A stretch of DNA of 64,000 nucleotides, from the NCBI GenBank assembly GCA_944990035.1, contig CALYLX010000098.1, positions 1 to 64,000 on the forward strand, read 5' to 3'. Positions 21,032 to 32,990 of the stretch are shown here, one piece after another; the first letter of the stretch is position 1; the number at the start of each line of letters is the position of its first letter. Source of the DNA: Clitopilus passeckerianus (Eukaryota > Basidiomycota > Agaricomycetes > Agaricales > Entolomataceae). Both the position numbers and the translations under genes were made by a program. Below the pieces are notes generated by a model, which had not been told where the DNA came from, made no database searches, and saw only the letters and a list, made by a program, of their open reading frames with translations.

Positions 21032-21330
21032 TGCTCCGTGGTACGGCGGTTTTCAAGTAGCTCATGGGTCTGGGTAAAGGACTGTTGGTGTTCCTGCTCG
21101 AGACCAGTGGCAGCAGCGATCAAACTGTCGTTTCGTCACGCGTTCTTCTATTCAGCCTGCCCGGATCAATATCCGATTGCCTGCAATTCATTTCTCCGTC
21201 TTTGGGCGAGTACATCGGACAATATGGGGAAAGGCAATGAACATCGTGTATTGTACGATAGAGTAAAGTAATTAGTGTTAGGTATAGTGGTATACGGTAA
21301 ATACGTGCGGATATACAATATTAGGTCCAT

Positions 21331-22709
21331 TTAATAATCAATCATAACGGACAATCGTCTCTGTCGGTCAAGCATCCTCATCTGCTTCCTGACGCCAATG
21401 ATGAAGGCATCGAAATCGGTAACGATAACTCTCCTCGTCTGCATGAACGTCAAGTACACCGCAGACCTCCAGCTGCCGGCAGCTACCATCTTCCGGATGA
21501 GGGCTTCTTCGAGTACCGGAAGGTCGATTCTCTCGATCGCGGATACGTTGAGGTGGTAAAACCATAAGTCCAAGTTCAGCTTGCTGAAGTTGGGCGATAC
21601 GATGGTGTTTACGGCCTCAGCTAACCACCCAAGGCTCCAGGGACCCTCGTGGTCATATGGGACACAGTAGCTGACGTCAAGTCGGCGCAGGTTTTCGTTA
21701 CGGGTGAAGTCGACGAGAAGGTAGGGAACTAGAAATATTCGTTAGTTTAAAGCCTAACGCGGGAACTGAAAGAAAACATACCAGGTGCTTGAATATCCAG
21801 AAACAGGTGGCGTAGGTTGGCACCAGCATACTGAACGAGAGCCTTAATCTTCAGCAAATGTCCGACCGAAGTGATCTCTCGGAATCCGAGATATTCGCAT
21901 TGCACTGGGAGGCAGCGAGTATCGAGGAGAGGATGCATTCTGAAATGCATATCCAGCTCAACTCGGCGGAGCCTGGGGAGGAATGAAAGCTTTTGCGGTG
22001 GCTCATCGGTAGAAGGTCGAGCAATGGCTTTCTGCGAAAAGTTGATCTCGGCGAGCTTCAGTTCCTCCAGACGAGAAAAACTCTGAAGGAGGGTGTCGAA
22101 CAAGTGCTCCATATCCTTGAAGGTGACCTTCTCCATCGTCAACGACGTAAGGCTCTTGAGTTCCATGAGTACGGTGACGGAATCCGGCTTGAGCATAACC
22201 CAGTGCATCGTCTTGAGCGTCAACCTCTGTAGGTTGATGAATGCGCTAAGTTGATAGGTGAGGAGTCGGTTGAGGTACATGTAGTCCTCGGCATTCCCGC
22301 AAGACGTTATGTGCCTCCCACAGGTCTCGTCAGAGCCCTTCATCGCCATATTGGTTATCGTCCCCCGAAGCGTTCCTGTTCGAGCACGAAGTAGGCGAAT
22401 GAGCTCGTCGTTCTCCTCCCTCCATTCGGGGTATTGGTATCCGCCCTTGAGTTCGTATTGTCGATGCGAGAAGTAAAGATAGCGTGCATATTGAAGCCAT
22501 TGTCGAGAGACGAGACCGTAAGAGAGGAGGGCACGAAGGTCTTTGGGTGCGAGGAAGTAGGCTTCGTCGAGAATTACGTTGATGATCTCTGTAGGGAGTT
22601 CGGGGATTCTGGGTAGGGGCTTCCTGACGTTCTGCTGACAGCACCAAATTGGTTAGTCATAATGTGCAGCGAAGAGGAATATACGACAACATACCACTCG
22701 GGCAGGCAT
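21331..22709 (-). CDS. F-box protein with leucine-rich region, 421 aa
   Basis: Exons (minus): 22709-22695 (only 15 nt, MPARV), 22634-21782, 21728-21331; total 1266 nt. A clear F-box at residues 13-60: RIPELPTEIINVILDEAYF, then LLSYGLVSRQWLQYARYLYF. The rest is leucine-rich with repeat-like spacing (INLQRLTLKTMHWVM, SLTSLTMEKVTFKDM, RLEELKLAEINF, NLRRLDVSYCV). Likely substrate adaptor of an SCF ubiquitin ligase. The start was chosen because the 15-nt first exon gives the right phase and a consensus GTATGT donor. It is unrelated in detail to the other F-box families here. Confidence 0.8.
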
Positions 22710-25700
22710 CCTCTGTGTCGAGTGTTGCCCGGCTTGGGCTCCTGCAGTGCGCGGTCGCCGTAAACCCATCCGCCGGACCCGTTTCAGAGGTTGTTGGTAT
22801 AAATACTTACTCTGACACCTGGCAGCTACGGCGCGGGTGGAATCCAAGGAGATCGTAATCTGCCATTTGATCACAAGTTTCCAAGTCCAAAGTGGTAAAT
22901 TTTGACGCTCTACCGCAGGGTTCATGGATCTTGCCATAAAAGGGTATCAGAAACGAACGCCAGATCCGATTATCAGCTTAGCTATCTCGGTTGTGCGCCG
23001 CATACAGGCGTCATGAGTGCCTTGGCCGCGTGGTTGGGAGCAACTTTGTGCCACAAAGAGGGATATTTTAGCTTCTGATAGATAAACGTCAACTCAATGT
23101 GTACTCCTACAGTTCCCTGCTTTTTATCACCTCCTTACACTTTCAATTGGGTTTTTCGCCAAGGGAAATGGAACTACATGAGAAGGTTATGACACATCCG
23201 TAAGTACGATTTCGGAAACCAGGAACAGGTATCGGACCATTCCTTCCAGCCGGAATGATGGGAATTGCCAATCTCGACAAATTCCTCCGTGCGGGGTTGC
23301 AAAAAACTTTCGTCTCCAATTTCATCCAATGTTTCTCCTCGGCAACCTTTGAAGCCGCCAGGAAGCTCAGAGTTGTAATTCTTTGCAATACACTTGCAGC
23401 GGCGAATTCAAAAACGATCGGCACCCAGTCAGGCTCTCCCCGCAGTATATCCCTGCCCAACTCTCCCATTCCTAGGTGGATCCCGCTCGTTCTTCGTGCC
23501 CTTGTCCTCCCACCGAGTCGCACATTGACATTGTCATCATTGCTGTGGGCGCCTTGAGATTCGATCGGTTGCTGCCTCGTGTTCTGAGGTTTCCAACGAA
23601 ACGATGTGCCAAAGGCCCCTCGTATTGCCTTCAAAGGAAATTTGCTCAGGTTAGATAACACCTACACGTTTCAAGGTCCGTCAAGGATCGGCCTCCACGC
23701 TGATTGGACGATCGGCTAATTATTTCAATATCGCGTGGCCTCTATGCGCCCGAGCGAGCAGTGGACTAGGCTAGTATAAGACTACTGACGTGCCAGTGTA
23801 TGAAGTGGCGTCTTGACCGTGCGATGGCTATGCGAAAAGGATAATGTACGCGGTATGAGTCTTAGCAGGACGAGCGACACGTTATTTTCGCCCCCACGGG
23901 TGGAAGTAGGCAACGTGCTTCATTGACAGGAGTGGCAGCATGAAGAGATGTTCACCAATCCATAAAACCACCGCATGCATCATCGAGAAATTATTAACTT
24001 GATGATTAACAGGTTGATTGAACGACCCTTGGGTGAGAAATTCAGTCTGTAACCGGCATTCATCTCCAGATTCGAGTCATCTCATTAGAACATTCGGAGG
24101 TGACCAGAGTTGAAACTTTGTGGCCACTGCCTGGTGGCTACTGCGTGCCGAAACGGAACAGGCGTGTCTCCGGGTTTTTGAAGGGCGATGAGTACGAGGT
24201 CAGATATCTCTTTCCGTAATTATGGAGTACATGGCATTCAAGAATCAGTAGCGGTCGATGGCTCCAAAGAAATCGAAGTGGCTTCCAGCATTAAGAGATT
24301 TCTGCCCTGGGCTCAGTGCTCGAAAGAAGTATTCTGTGGATCAAGCCGAGGCTACATGTTGGTAGGTATGTGGGTCCCTATAAACACTGAACCTCATCAG
24401 TTCGGTCGATCCTCTTCTAGACGTTGAGCTTTGAGGGGCTGAGAGATCATCGGTGCCCCGCACGTGTTACCATTCATTCAATATTCAATATTTGGGAACC
24501 TCCGAAATGTGTTACACCCGGTTATGGAAGGACGAAACTGACGAAATTCAGAAAGGATCAGGCTAGAACGAGCAGAAGCCGTAGTTGGCCGTAGTAGAAT
24601 TTAAGTATATGGAGCCAATGAGAGGTGATTTTCATAAGAGTCTAAGATCGCCTCCTGATGTCCAGGCTACACGCCGAGAAGACTGATAGAACATTAAGCT
24701 TTGGTGGACGTCGGCGGAGAAGCACATACCGCATTCACTCCAGCATTAGACTGTCCCGGCGAATAAAACTTGACAGGTTGGAAAATACTCGAGGAGTCGG
24801 CATGCAAGGGAAGAGGATCACTTCTCATCAGGTCCTTTATACTCAAATATCGTGGCAGTAGACACGGCAGAATGCAACTGGCGAAGGTGAGCTTAAAGGA
24901 GTGTGGCTGCCTGAAATTTGGAAGACAAAATCGATGCTTATGACCATCCCATAGACCAACAGTTAATTTACACGAGGAAACACTTGCGCTTTTGGAACGT
25001 TTGCCAGAGCAGCGGCTTTCAGTACTCAACCATCATCGATCGAAATCGAGGGAAGAGTTGAGGCTAACTTGAAGTTGGACACCGGTCCGTGGTGTCTGGA
25101 GCTTCTCACGGCAGTCAGAGAGCCGACGCCGATTTCTCCCTGTGCAACTGTCGTCGATTCATCACTAGCATTTTCCAACCAACACCTCCTTGCAACCCTC
25201 TCAACCGCGAGCTTGGTTCTAATGCCATCCGACACTACTGCTCTATGGGCTAGCGGATCCGCTCATCCAAGAATACACAAGCGCTGTACGGCTCGCAACG
25301 ATTGACCTGGATCCATTGCTCGATAGTTTCGACTTCCCTTCCAACCATAGCGAGCCTTCCAGTCATCAAACTTCTGGCTATCACCTGATAACCGCCCCAG
25401 AAGGATCTTGCGGAGGGCTACCTTCCTGACTACTCTGCATCATTTTCTGAATCTGGAATCAGACATTTTCGCCATACCCACTGCATCAGGAAACATACCA
25501 AACGATGGCAGCCAAGACTCCAAAGGCTACTTGGTACACTGGATAATCAAAATCCGAACCTCCTGTGACGACGCTGGGTGACGTTACCACACCCTTCCTG
25601 CTTGGAACGGAAGGATGAGGCAACCAACAGCAAAGTGCAAATTCGAAGGACCCACTTCCAATGACGGATTTTCTCCCGTTTGGTTCTATGACAATTTGGT

Positions 25701-25842
25701 GTCTGCCACGCGTATACCTATTATTGTTTCATTGGTTTGATCTAACGTTTAACATCAGTCGGCTCGTCGTTTCAAGTAAAGTGTGCACAACTTATATACA
25801 TATATTTACTGGATCGGGCTGTCACATATGTGCCCTCTTCCT
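22710..25842. other. Gene-poor stretch
   Basis: Only the minus-strand frame at 23143-23661 has some protein character. Short plus-strand frames at 25027-25640 look partly coding (for example DLAEGYLPDYSASF) but with stops and no domain. They may be a decayed gene. Confidence 0.4.
23143..23661 (-). CDS. Hypothetical open frame, possibly an internal exon
   Basis: A 172-codon minus-strand frame without an ATG near its 5' end, so at best an exon. It reads FRWKPQNTRQQPIESQG, RTRARRTSGIHLGMGELGRD, EPDWVPIVFEFAAASVLQ and ends ISLGEKPN. Codon use looks more coding-like than the opposite strand, but I find no family and no clear splice partner. Confidence 0.25.
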   Translation of the reverse strand: MLSNLSKFPLKAIRGAFGTSFRWKPQNTRQQPIESQGAHSNDDNVNVRLGGRTRARRTSGIHLGMGELGRDILRGEPDWVPIVFEFAAASVLQRITTLSFLAASKVAEEKHWMKLETKVFCNPARRNLSRLAIPIIPAGRNGPIPVPGFRNRTYGCVITFSCSSISLGEKPN

Positions 25843-27099
25843 TCACCACCTGTATCTGGAAGGGATTTGAATATGTACTTTATTCTGCTCGGAAAAAGTT
25901 GGGATGCCAACTCTTGAACGATCCTCGCATCCTCCCGAATCTCCTTCCAGACCATACCAGCGGGTATGCAGTAGACGTACCCAAACGTCTGGGAGATATT
26001 CTCCCCCCAATTGTGTGAGAAGGATGTCCTCCAAGGGCCGTAAAGGATAAGGTGTTGTATAGGATTCCAAGTCCCTTGCTCCGCATAAGACACCGATGCT
26101 GAGCGTTTTGAGAGACGTGGAATTAAGGGTGGGGGGTGCCCTCAGAAACGTCCATGGGAAGAGAGGCCCCTCACCCGGAGGCACAAATACCTCGTATTTA
26201 ATGTGCTGTAGGCTGGTGTTGGTAGACAGAGACAGTGTTGGAGATGGCTTGTTATCTGCCATACAACAGGATTAGCGTAGTACGAGCCGAAGGCGAATTG
26301 GGAAGCACCGTCGTATAAATCGATGACAATGGCCTCGAGATGAGACCCGCATCTAGATATGAGGGCTGTCAAGGGTGTCAGGCAGTCGTTGTTGCTGATA
26401 GAGGGGCGATCAAATGCCCATTCAATTTTTTTTAATTTAGGGGTTGAGCCTTGCTAGTTGGGAAATGAATGTCCCGATGCTGAGGTTGAAATGCCCCATT
26501 TCGAGAGAGGTGATCAGGGAGATATCCCACTCCCCAGGTGACATGGTATCACTTTCAAATCAGATATAATCGAGCTTGATTGTGATGTTGGGACGCGATC
26601 CTGGTCCCTCAATAACGGATAACAGGTCGTCAACAGTGCCGATATGGAGTGTCTCGATTCGAATGTCGCTGACATGCTGGATGGTGCACAAGGCGGATTG
26701 GCTTGCGCGATCCAGCTGCCACCAGGGGAGCCATATTATTCCAAGAGCCTCAACGTTTTCAAGGCGGGGAAGGATATGGGAGATATTGAAGTGGAGAGTA
26801 TCCCACTCCGTATAATCTCCAAAACCTCCCACTTCGATGTTTCGCAACAAATGCCTTAGCGTAGACAGAGGTGCAACAAGAAGTTCCTCCAGGCCGAGCA
26901 TTTTTTCTTCGCCATCGAATTCAACTACGAAGTTGCGTAGCCAATTGTTGCGAATAGAATTTGACTGTAGGAAGCGCGTAGACACAAGCCGACAAGCCCC
27001 GAGGTCCGTTCTGCTACCTTCCTTGTCTACCGGACCTCGAGGGATGCCTTTGAGCTCGCCAAGTATCCGGTCCAGAACCTCGTTAGGAATGTTGTTCAT
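25843..27099 (-). pseudogene. F-box-like gene, family beta, interrupted (copy 1)
   Basis: Starts MNNIPNEVLDRILGELKG and has DLGACRLVSTRFLQ and NNWLRNFVVEF, the hallmark of family beta (compare the intact gene at 54742). It is continuous to TGA at 26562-26560, after which the frame goes on as MSPGEWDISLITSLEMG. A frame change follows at the four-C run 26440-26443 next to an eight-T run 26426-26433. Beyond it the frame resumes KLKKIEWAFDRPS and LISRCGSHLEAIVIDL, then an intron and the C-terminal exon (STNTSLQHIKYEVFV to SEQNKVHIQIPS). So there is one nonsense codon and one indel; the rest is colinear with the intact paralogue. The indel could be a read error, the TGA less easily. Confidence 0.65.
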
Positions 27100-27290
27100 G
27101 GTAGGTTGTTAATTCGTCGTTTAAATGAATTTACACTTCAAAGAGAGAAATACGAGTTACGAGGTCATAAATGAGGTCTAAGACAATCTTACTCTATAGC
27201 CACGGTCGTGACATCAATCAGCCGCCGAGAGAGACCTAGACATTGCTCGATTTGAAATGCACATACTTCTAATCTACCACGAAAAGTTAC

Positions 27291-28010
27291 CTAGCTAAAT
27301 GTGGGAGAGGTAGAAAAGTGAAGTTTGTTCTGCTCGACCAACCCAGGCAGGTCGGCTCTCAATGCAGCCTCAATTCCTGGATCAGTTTTTAAACCGTGCC
27401 GAGGAACTTCGCGAAGCTCCTCTCGCCCCAAACGTACGAGAAGAAGATTTCTTCTAAGGGCCGGAAATTGCAACATTTCCGGAAGGATTTGGCATCCATC
27501 ATTGAATACAAAAAGTCGATACGAAGGTTTTTGAGGGGAAAATTGAGAGAGGAGAGTACATGTATCTCTTATGATTTGTTGGGGAAAAGGACCTCGAAAT
27601 CTGGTGGTACGATGACTTCGTGCTTGATGTTCTTTAAATTGGTGTTCCTAAAGAGGGAGATTGCGTGAAACAGCTTGCCGCCTGCCGAGGCAAAGAATTA
27701 GAGTGGCACGGGTCAAGACATAACCTAAAGTACCGTGTGGACTATGGCCGACATCAATTGCCTCGAGATGAGAAGTGCATTCAGATATCAGGATCGCTAA
27801 AGAGTCGAGGCAATCACGGTTGTCCACGAGGACCGGGACGCTCTCCAGTCGGGAAGGATATTACAGATACGAAACAGTATGCTTCGCCATCCATCTTTGC
27901 GTCTCCTGATTTTGATACTTCTTATCAAATATCCAAGTGTAGGCATAGGTGCAGCGAGAAGCCGCTGTGGAAATGAATTCCTCGGCCGCAGGGAGTGCAC
28001 TTGAGTCGGG
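27291..28010 (-). pseudogene. F-box-like gene, family beta, remnant (copy 2)
   Basis: The middle part RLLAAPMPTLGYLIRSIKI and FRICNILPDW aligns with ELLVAPLSTLRHLLRNIEV and FNISHILPRL of copy 1. The C-terminal part DLPGLVEQNKLHFSTSPTFS aligns with QLPVLTKQNKLQFCFSN of the gene at 54742. The N-terminal F-box part and the region in between are lost or scrambled. Confidence 0.55.
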
Positions 28011-28739
28011 TCCCGTTGAGTTTGGTAGAGTACGAGTAAACCTAAGTGAAAAATAATTCCTCGAAGGTTGAGGAGTGAGCGTGAACGTAAGGGATCAAGA
28101 GCTGATGGTGGCCTTTAGTCGAGACGCGCGACGCGTCTGAGGAGGGGAAAGAGAGAGACTGAAAACTGAACGTAAAAACACTCAACAAACTAATGCCCAC
28201 TCTTTGTGGACGATGCTGGAGTTCTCTTTGAACTCAATGCTGAAGTATTCTTGAGTTGTCCGACTGACGAACGAGCTATCACAGGCTGGAAAGTTGGGGA
28301 GAAACTGTATATTGCAGGGAGCGGGGAAAAGTGGGAAGTTGGGGATTCCTCTGGTCGAAAATACAGGTGGTGGGTATTAATAATGTACAGAAACCGAAGG
28401 CGCACGTACTCTCGTGCCCCCGGACCCAAAATGATGTCATAATGTACAGAAAAACGAAGAGGGAGCTCGAAAATGAGAGAGAAAGAATAACATATGAAAA
28501 AGGAAAGGCCTTGACCGAATGTGGAAATACCTCCGGATGACGAGTTCTGGGGAATTTCTCGAGGCGATGGGAGTCGCGTAGGCGTGCTGTGGCCCTAGCA
28601 GCATCTTTTACGCGTCCTAGGACTCCCTTCAGCACTCTACCATCCCAGATTCGTTTCCCCTTTGATATCTCCAGACCCGAAGTCGGCTGTATAGTACAAT
28701 GTAATTAATTATGGAATAGAAAAGAAATATACGTATCGT

Positions 28740-29182
28740 TCGTCTCGAGAGTCCTTAACCATATCCTGCAGAGAATGTGATGCGGTTTACACGATGGAAT
28801 GGAAGTCTTGACCATCCAGACACGCAGAATAACATAACGAGGCGTATAGCGATCTTGAGGAGGAATGCGAGGTTTGCTGCGAATGCCGAGAAAGCTTGAT
28901 GGTGTCGGGGAAATACCAAGTTGCCGGTGAACGATCTTCTTCTGCACGTTCCCTCTGTACGTCCAGATTCCCTTCCACACCGCCCAAGGCGTAACATCTT
29001 CCGATGGTCATCGAATTTGACCACCTAGTCGCGTAGCCAGTTCTCTCGGGAGTATTACATCGGAGGAAGCGGGTAGACACAAGGCGGCAATTTCCAAGGT
29101 CGGCTATCGTCTGACTAGAACTTGAAGTACCTTCGAGCTCGCCAAGTATACAATCCAGGATTTCGTTAGGAATATCATCCAC
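28740..29182 (-). pseudogene. F-box-like gene, family beta, broken (copy 3)
   Basis: Reads (V)DDIPNEILDCILGELEG and DLGNCRLVSTRFLRCNT. The ATG present in the relatives is GTG here (29182), a frameshift precedes the expected ENWLRD, and a TAG follows it; VVKFDDHRKMLRL then matches VVEFDGEEKMLGL of copy 1. Start loss, indel and stop together mark it as dead. Confidence 0.65.
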
Positions 29183-29403
29183 GTCGATGGTATGGCCATG
29201 AGGTGTTTCTTGATGTCAGTCATAGACCGAGACATTGGGGTCACGTTGTGACGAGTGAGACAGAGGACAACCCAGGTCCAGTCATACCAAGACACCAAGA
29301 CGGAATAGTTTCGTTTACATCGATTCTCAGGTAGTCAAGACATTTTTGATAAGCATGCAACCGTGAATATTTTCCTTCATTGAATTATACGACAAATTCC
29401 ACA

Positions 29404-29718
29404 GATGCAGGCTTGCTACAATAGCTTTAAATGGACATCCCGGACGCTGTGACTTCGAGGTTCTTCGATGAGGGTCCGAGTGTGACTGAAGGAACGATAA
29501 GAAGGTGTTGTAAGTATAGAATCACCCCCTTCGTCGTCCAGTTGGAGCTGCAACTAGACTTCCCTGAGCCAGTTCTCGCGAAGGGCTCTGGATTGCTGGA
29601 AGCGACTGGGAAGATAGTTCCCAAGGTTTGAGGTACGCCCTTTAACCCTCCTATAGTTGGCTACACCTGCGAGATTCCCGAGTATGCGGTCTAGGACCTC
29701 TTTGGGAAGGTCGTCCAT
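29404..29718 (-). pseudogene. F-box-like gene, family beta, broken (copy 4)
   Basis: ATG at 29718 opens MDDLPKEVLDRILGNLAG and goes to RFQQSRALRENWLREV, then stop. Shifted by one frame the family continues as ILYLQHLLIVPSVTLG, matching LHLQQLLTSPLSTLG of the intact gene. Nothing further is recognisable, so the copy is truncated as well as frameshifted. Confidence 0.6.
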
Positions 29719-30447
29719 GGTGGCGAGGGGGCAATACCTGCGCCATTTCGCTGAAGCATTTTTCCATGACCATACAGAGCAGGGCAGTGACCTGCGATAA
29801 CGGCAGAGTTTCGGTGACGGCGTCGTCTCGCCAAGGCAGTGGTGATAGTCCCCTCCAATTAGAACAAGGACAGGTTTTGTTCTCGACAAAGTATTGACAG
29901 TTCGGGGCTTTTACAAGCATAGTGCGCCTAGGAGCAACTAATTCTCGATGCTCCGAATATGAAGGCAACCCGAGCCAAGGTCCTGGACGGAAGCCTCCTC
30001 GAGGTTTGAGGGATACAAAGGAGTTGCTGTTTTGGGGTAAACCGACAATTTTGGAGACATGACCAAATTCAGACCAATGGATGTCGAAAAATCCGACGAT
30101 TCGGACTGATTGCCGATGCTTCCAAGAAGGTTCGGGGCATTTCAAGATTACGAGGACACTCGTATCTGAATAATATAAGCATACACCCGACCTCACAGTC
30201 CGACCACCCACGTGATGAGATGCCCCATTTGGTCAAGCGCTGTGGCGCGCCATCTCCAACTTTCCAAACCGTGTGTCACGGCGCTTGCTGCCTTTATGGA
30301 CACCACCACCGCCACTAAAGCAACACCTACTCATTCGACGTTCTCGCGGACTTAAAACTATGCGCACGGGAAGAGCGATGTGAATAATGCAGGTAGGTGC
30401 CTCATTCAAGCTTCAATGATTTTTCCTGACGGCGGATCATTAATTCT

Positions 30448-30813
30448 GTGGATGTAGTAACGTCTTCGAACAAGAATCCCATCCCCCCCGGACGCTTCGA
30501 CTTGCAAGGAGCTATCACTACGGCGCAGACTTTGACTCGATGGTCGAGCTATATCCTCCCATTAGATGATAGACACCGGTATGTTGCAGTCTCCACACTC
30601 GACGTTCTTGGCCTGATTGTCGAGGATTATAGCCACATCTATCATATAGAATCTGGCGCCACCAACATCCAGATACATAAAGGTACATATCAAGTTCGTT
30701 CCAGTGAATGCGGGCATGGCCGTGTAACATTAAACACGATGCACCTCTGTCGACCACCTCTCGATTTCCATAACTTCGTGTCTGAAACACAGCTTCACTT
30801 TTCTTCAAGATAA
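30448..30813 (+). CDS. Hypothetical open frame, possible last exon
   Basis: About 120 codons after an acceptor-like TGTAG at 30456-30460. Reads SSNKNPIPPGRFDLQG, TRWSSYILPLDDRHRY, HIESGATNIQIHKGT and ends VSETQLHFSSR. No ATG at its 5' end and no family recognised. It has a balanced amino-acid composition unlike its shadows. Confidence 0.3.
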   Translation: MDVVTSSNKNPIPPGRFDLQGAITTAQTLTRWSSYILPLDDRHRYVAVSTLDVLGLIVEDYSHIYHIESGATNIQIHKGTYQVRSSECGHGRVTLNTMHLCRPPLDFHNFVSETQLHFSSR

Positions 30814-31946
30814 CGAGTAAGGATAAACATGGAGAGAACACCGAATAAAAACCCTCGGAGAAGTTTGCACAACTTTGCGGGCAAGTATTCCGATGGACTT
30901 CGCAATCGTCGGTACGTCTTGATCAATCAAACCAGCGTGAAGCACGACTGACCAAAAATCAACAGGTAGACTATGCCTCTTTCATGCAACACTACTTTGG
31001 GCCGGGTACCAGCGTGGCGACTGGATCCGTATGCAAAGGTCACCTAATGGAGCGCCTTAGATGCTACCCGTGGGACTAGGTGTATATTCAGATCTTCGAG
31101 CTAGAGGCGTGCGCGCCAAGATTTACGCCAATACCGTTATTTATTAGTCCATTCCGATTATTTCACGGTGGCCACCTAATTATCATTTGCCAGAGTCGTG
31201 GTTTAGCATTGAAGGGGTGACCGGGTGTATACTCACATATAGTATCTGTATCCTATAATTCATCATCTCTCCGGTTCTTAAACATGTAAATCAATTCATG
31301 GGCCGAGTTGCGAGGTGACCTGAGAGATTTCTGTGAAGCGGATCCAATGAACTGGTGAGCAATCTCTAGGGAGTGGCAAAGAATAGAGTCAGAGGATCTG
31401 GACAACATGAGACCCATTGACGGTGTCGGGGCGTCAAATTTCCGTGGTGTTGAATAGACATATTTCTTCGATTAACAAGACCCGGTTAGTATCCATCAGG
31501 CTCGAGTACACGCGGTGGAGAGTAAGTGTCCTAATATAATTTCTTCAGTACTATCTTCCATCCAGAAATGTCTGGGAAGGTTTACAACCTCAGAACCGGT
31601 GTAGCTGATTTCTCCTTCTACCGTAATATAACTGTGTAATTCGCCAGTCATATGTTTACAAATAGAGCCATGACACTTAGAAACGGGACCCCATTGGGAC
31701 TTCGCTTATATACATGGAAGCCGTTGTGAATTTCTGTTTGGGGACTATTAATTGTCAGAGGTGTCGTTCCTGCCAAAACCTGAAGCCTCCGAGGACCGAG
31801 ACGGCGAAGCCGCGTGTCTTGTATCTAATACATCCTTTATTGTGGATGTCAGCATTTTGTTGTACAAACTACGGACGTTAGTCCTGCTACCCAAGATCAA
31901 CATCATGACATGCCCATAATCAATCATAGAGTGGAATCATACTTTT
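30814..31946. other. Intergenic, nothing seen
   Basis: No frame above noise on either strand, no repeats found by eye. Confidence 0.4.
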
Positions 31947-32534
31947 CTATTCCTCCAATCTCGGAAACTCTCCTTTCGCCATCGGTCTGTCCACAGGAGG
32001 AGAGCCCGCCGGGTACGGCCAGTACTTGACGAGAGCTGACCTTAGTCTATTTGCATCTTCTTCACCAATGATCTTCGCGGTGACCAAGTCCCCAGCAAGT
32101 GTATGAAACCAAGGCCGACATCCCTCCCCAACCCGAGAGAAAATATAATAATCTCTCTTTTTCTTGATGATGATTTGGAGAATACTCGCGACGGTAGTCT
32201 CAATAGGTGGAATGATGGATACTTTATGTGTGATCTCGGTCGAAACGGCGCATTTCTTGTTCTCAACGACTATCATGCCTGGTCGACCAGGGTCGTTTGG
32301 AGCCGCTTCTACTCGAATTGAGGAATTGGGACCGGTGGTGAGAAAGAGAGACCAGTGGTTGGTAGGCGACATGAGTTCGCTCCCAACAAGGGCGCCTTCG
32401 TTGTTGAGGTTCTCTTCTGCGACGAAGTGGAGTTCTGCGACTCCTGCTGAGAGGGCCAAAAGCTTAAACTGAGATGTTCCCCAGTCGTCGCTGCTCAGTA
32501 TGTGGCTCTTGGCGGCTTCGATATCAGTGCGCAT
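31947..32534 (-). CDS. Uncharacterised single-exon protein, 195 aa
   Basis: One uninterrupted exon from ATG 32534. Motifs: FKLLALSAGVAELHFVAEEN, TNHWSLFLTTGPNSSIRVE, PGMIVVENKK, and VASILQIIIKKKRDYYIF leading to GCRPWFHTLAGDL. The TNHWSLFL...SIRVE pattern is reminiscent of a family of fungal proteins of unknown function (DUF7770-like); I recall this from general knowledge and cannot verify it. No signal peptide or membrane segment. Only intronless intact gene here of this size. Confidence 0.55.
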   Translation of the reverse strand: MRTDIEAAKSHILSSDDWGTSQFKLLALSAGVAELHFVAEENLNNEGALVGSELMSPTNHWSLFLTTGPNSSIRVEAAPNDPGRPGMIVVENKKCAVSTEITHKVSIIPPIETTVASILQIIIKKKRDYYIFSRVGEGCRPWFHTLAGDLVTAKIIGEEDANRLRSALVKYWPYPAGSPPVDRPMAKGEFPRLEE

Positions 32535-32699
32535 GTCTGGGTATCCTGAATGTGCACGGCGTTTGGAAGCAAAGATCGCATAATTTTTGGTTTATGAGTC
32601 GCATCACCCTCTATGATCGTGTGCCCCCGTGCATCAGTTGTAAAAAGAGTCATAGCGAAATTCTGCGACGTTTTCCGCTTCCGACAGAGCTTAATAAGG

Positions 32700-32990
32700 A
32701 GCGGGTCGTGCCGCCGGGACAGCAGGGGTAATGAACGTGTTCCGCAACGTGTTGATCGACATGTCCTCGAGGCATATTAAGTACAGCACTCGACTGTCAA
32801 GCATTTGAATGGATTGGAGTTCCCATATTCTCCACAATTATGAGGAACTTTTGGATGCGACGCAATGGCAAGCTGAGACCATTCACGAAAATCAGATCAA
32901 TTGAGGTCAATCCAGGGAATCCAGCCGGTATACCACTACCACTCGAGCGGAAGGCCAATCTTCGTAGCTTGAGCGCCTGCGTATTCCGGC
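32700..32990 (-). pseudogene. Leucine-rich (F-box-type) gene fragment
   Basis: After an acceptor-like CGCAG, the minus strand reads ALKLRRLAFRSSGSG, PGLTSIDLIFVNGLSLPL and RIQKFLIIVENMG. With a one-frame shift it continues LQSIQMLDSRVLYLICLED. The leucine spacing is that of the C-terminal halves of fungal F-box proteins. No F-box and no start nearby, so a fragment. Confidence 0.35.
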
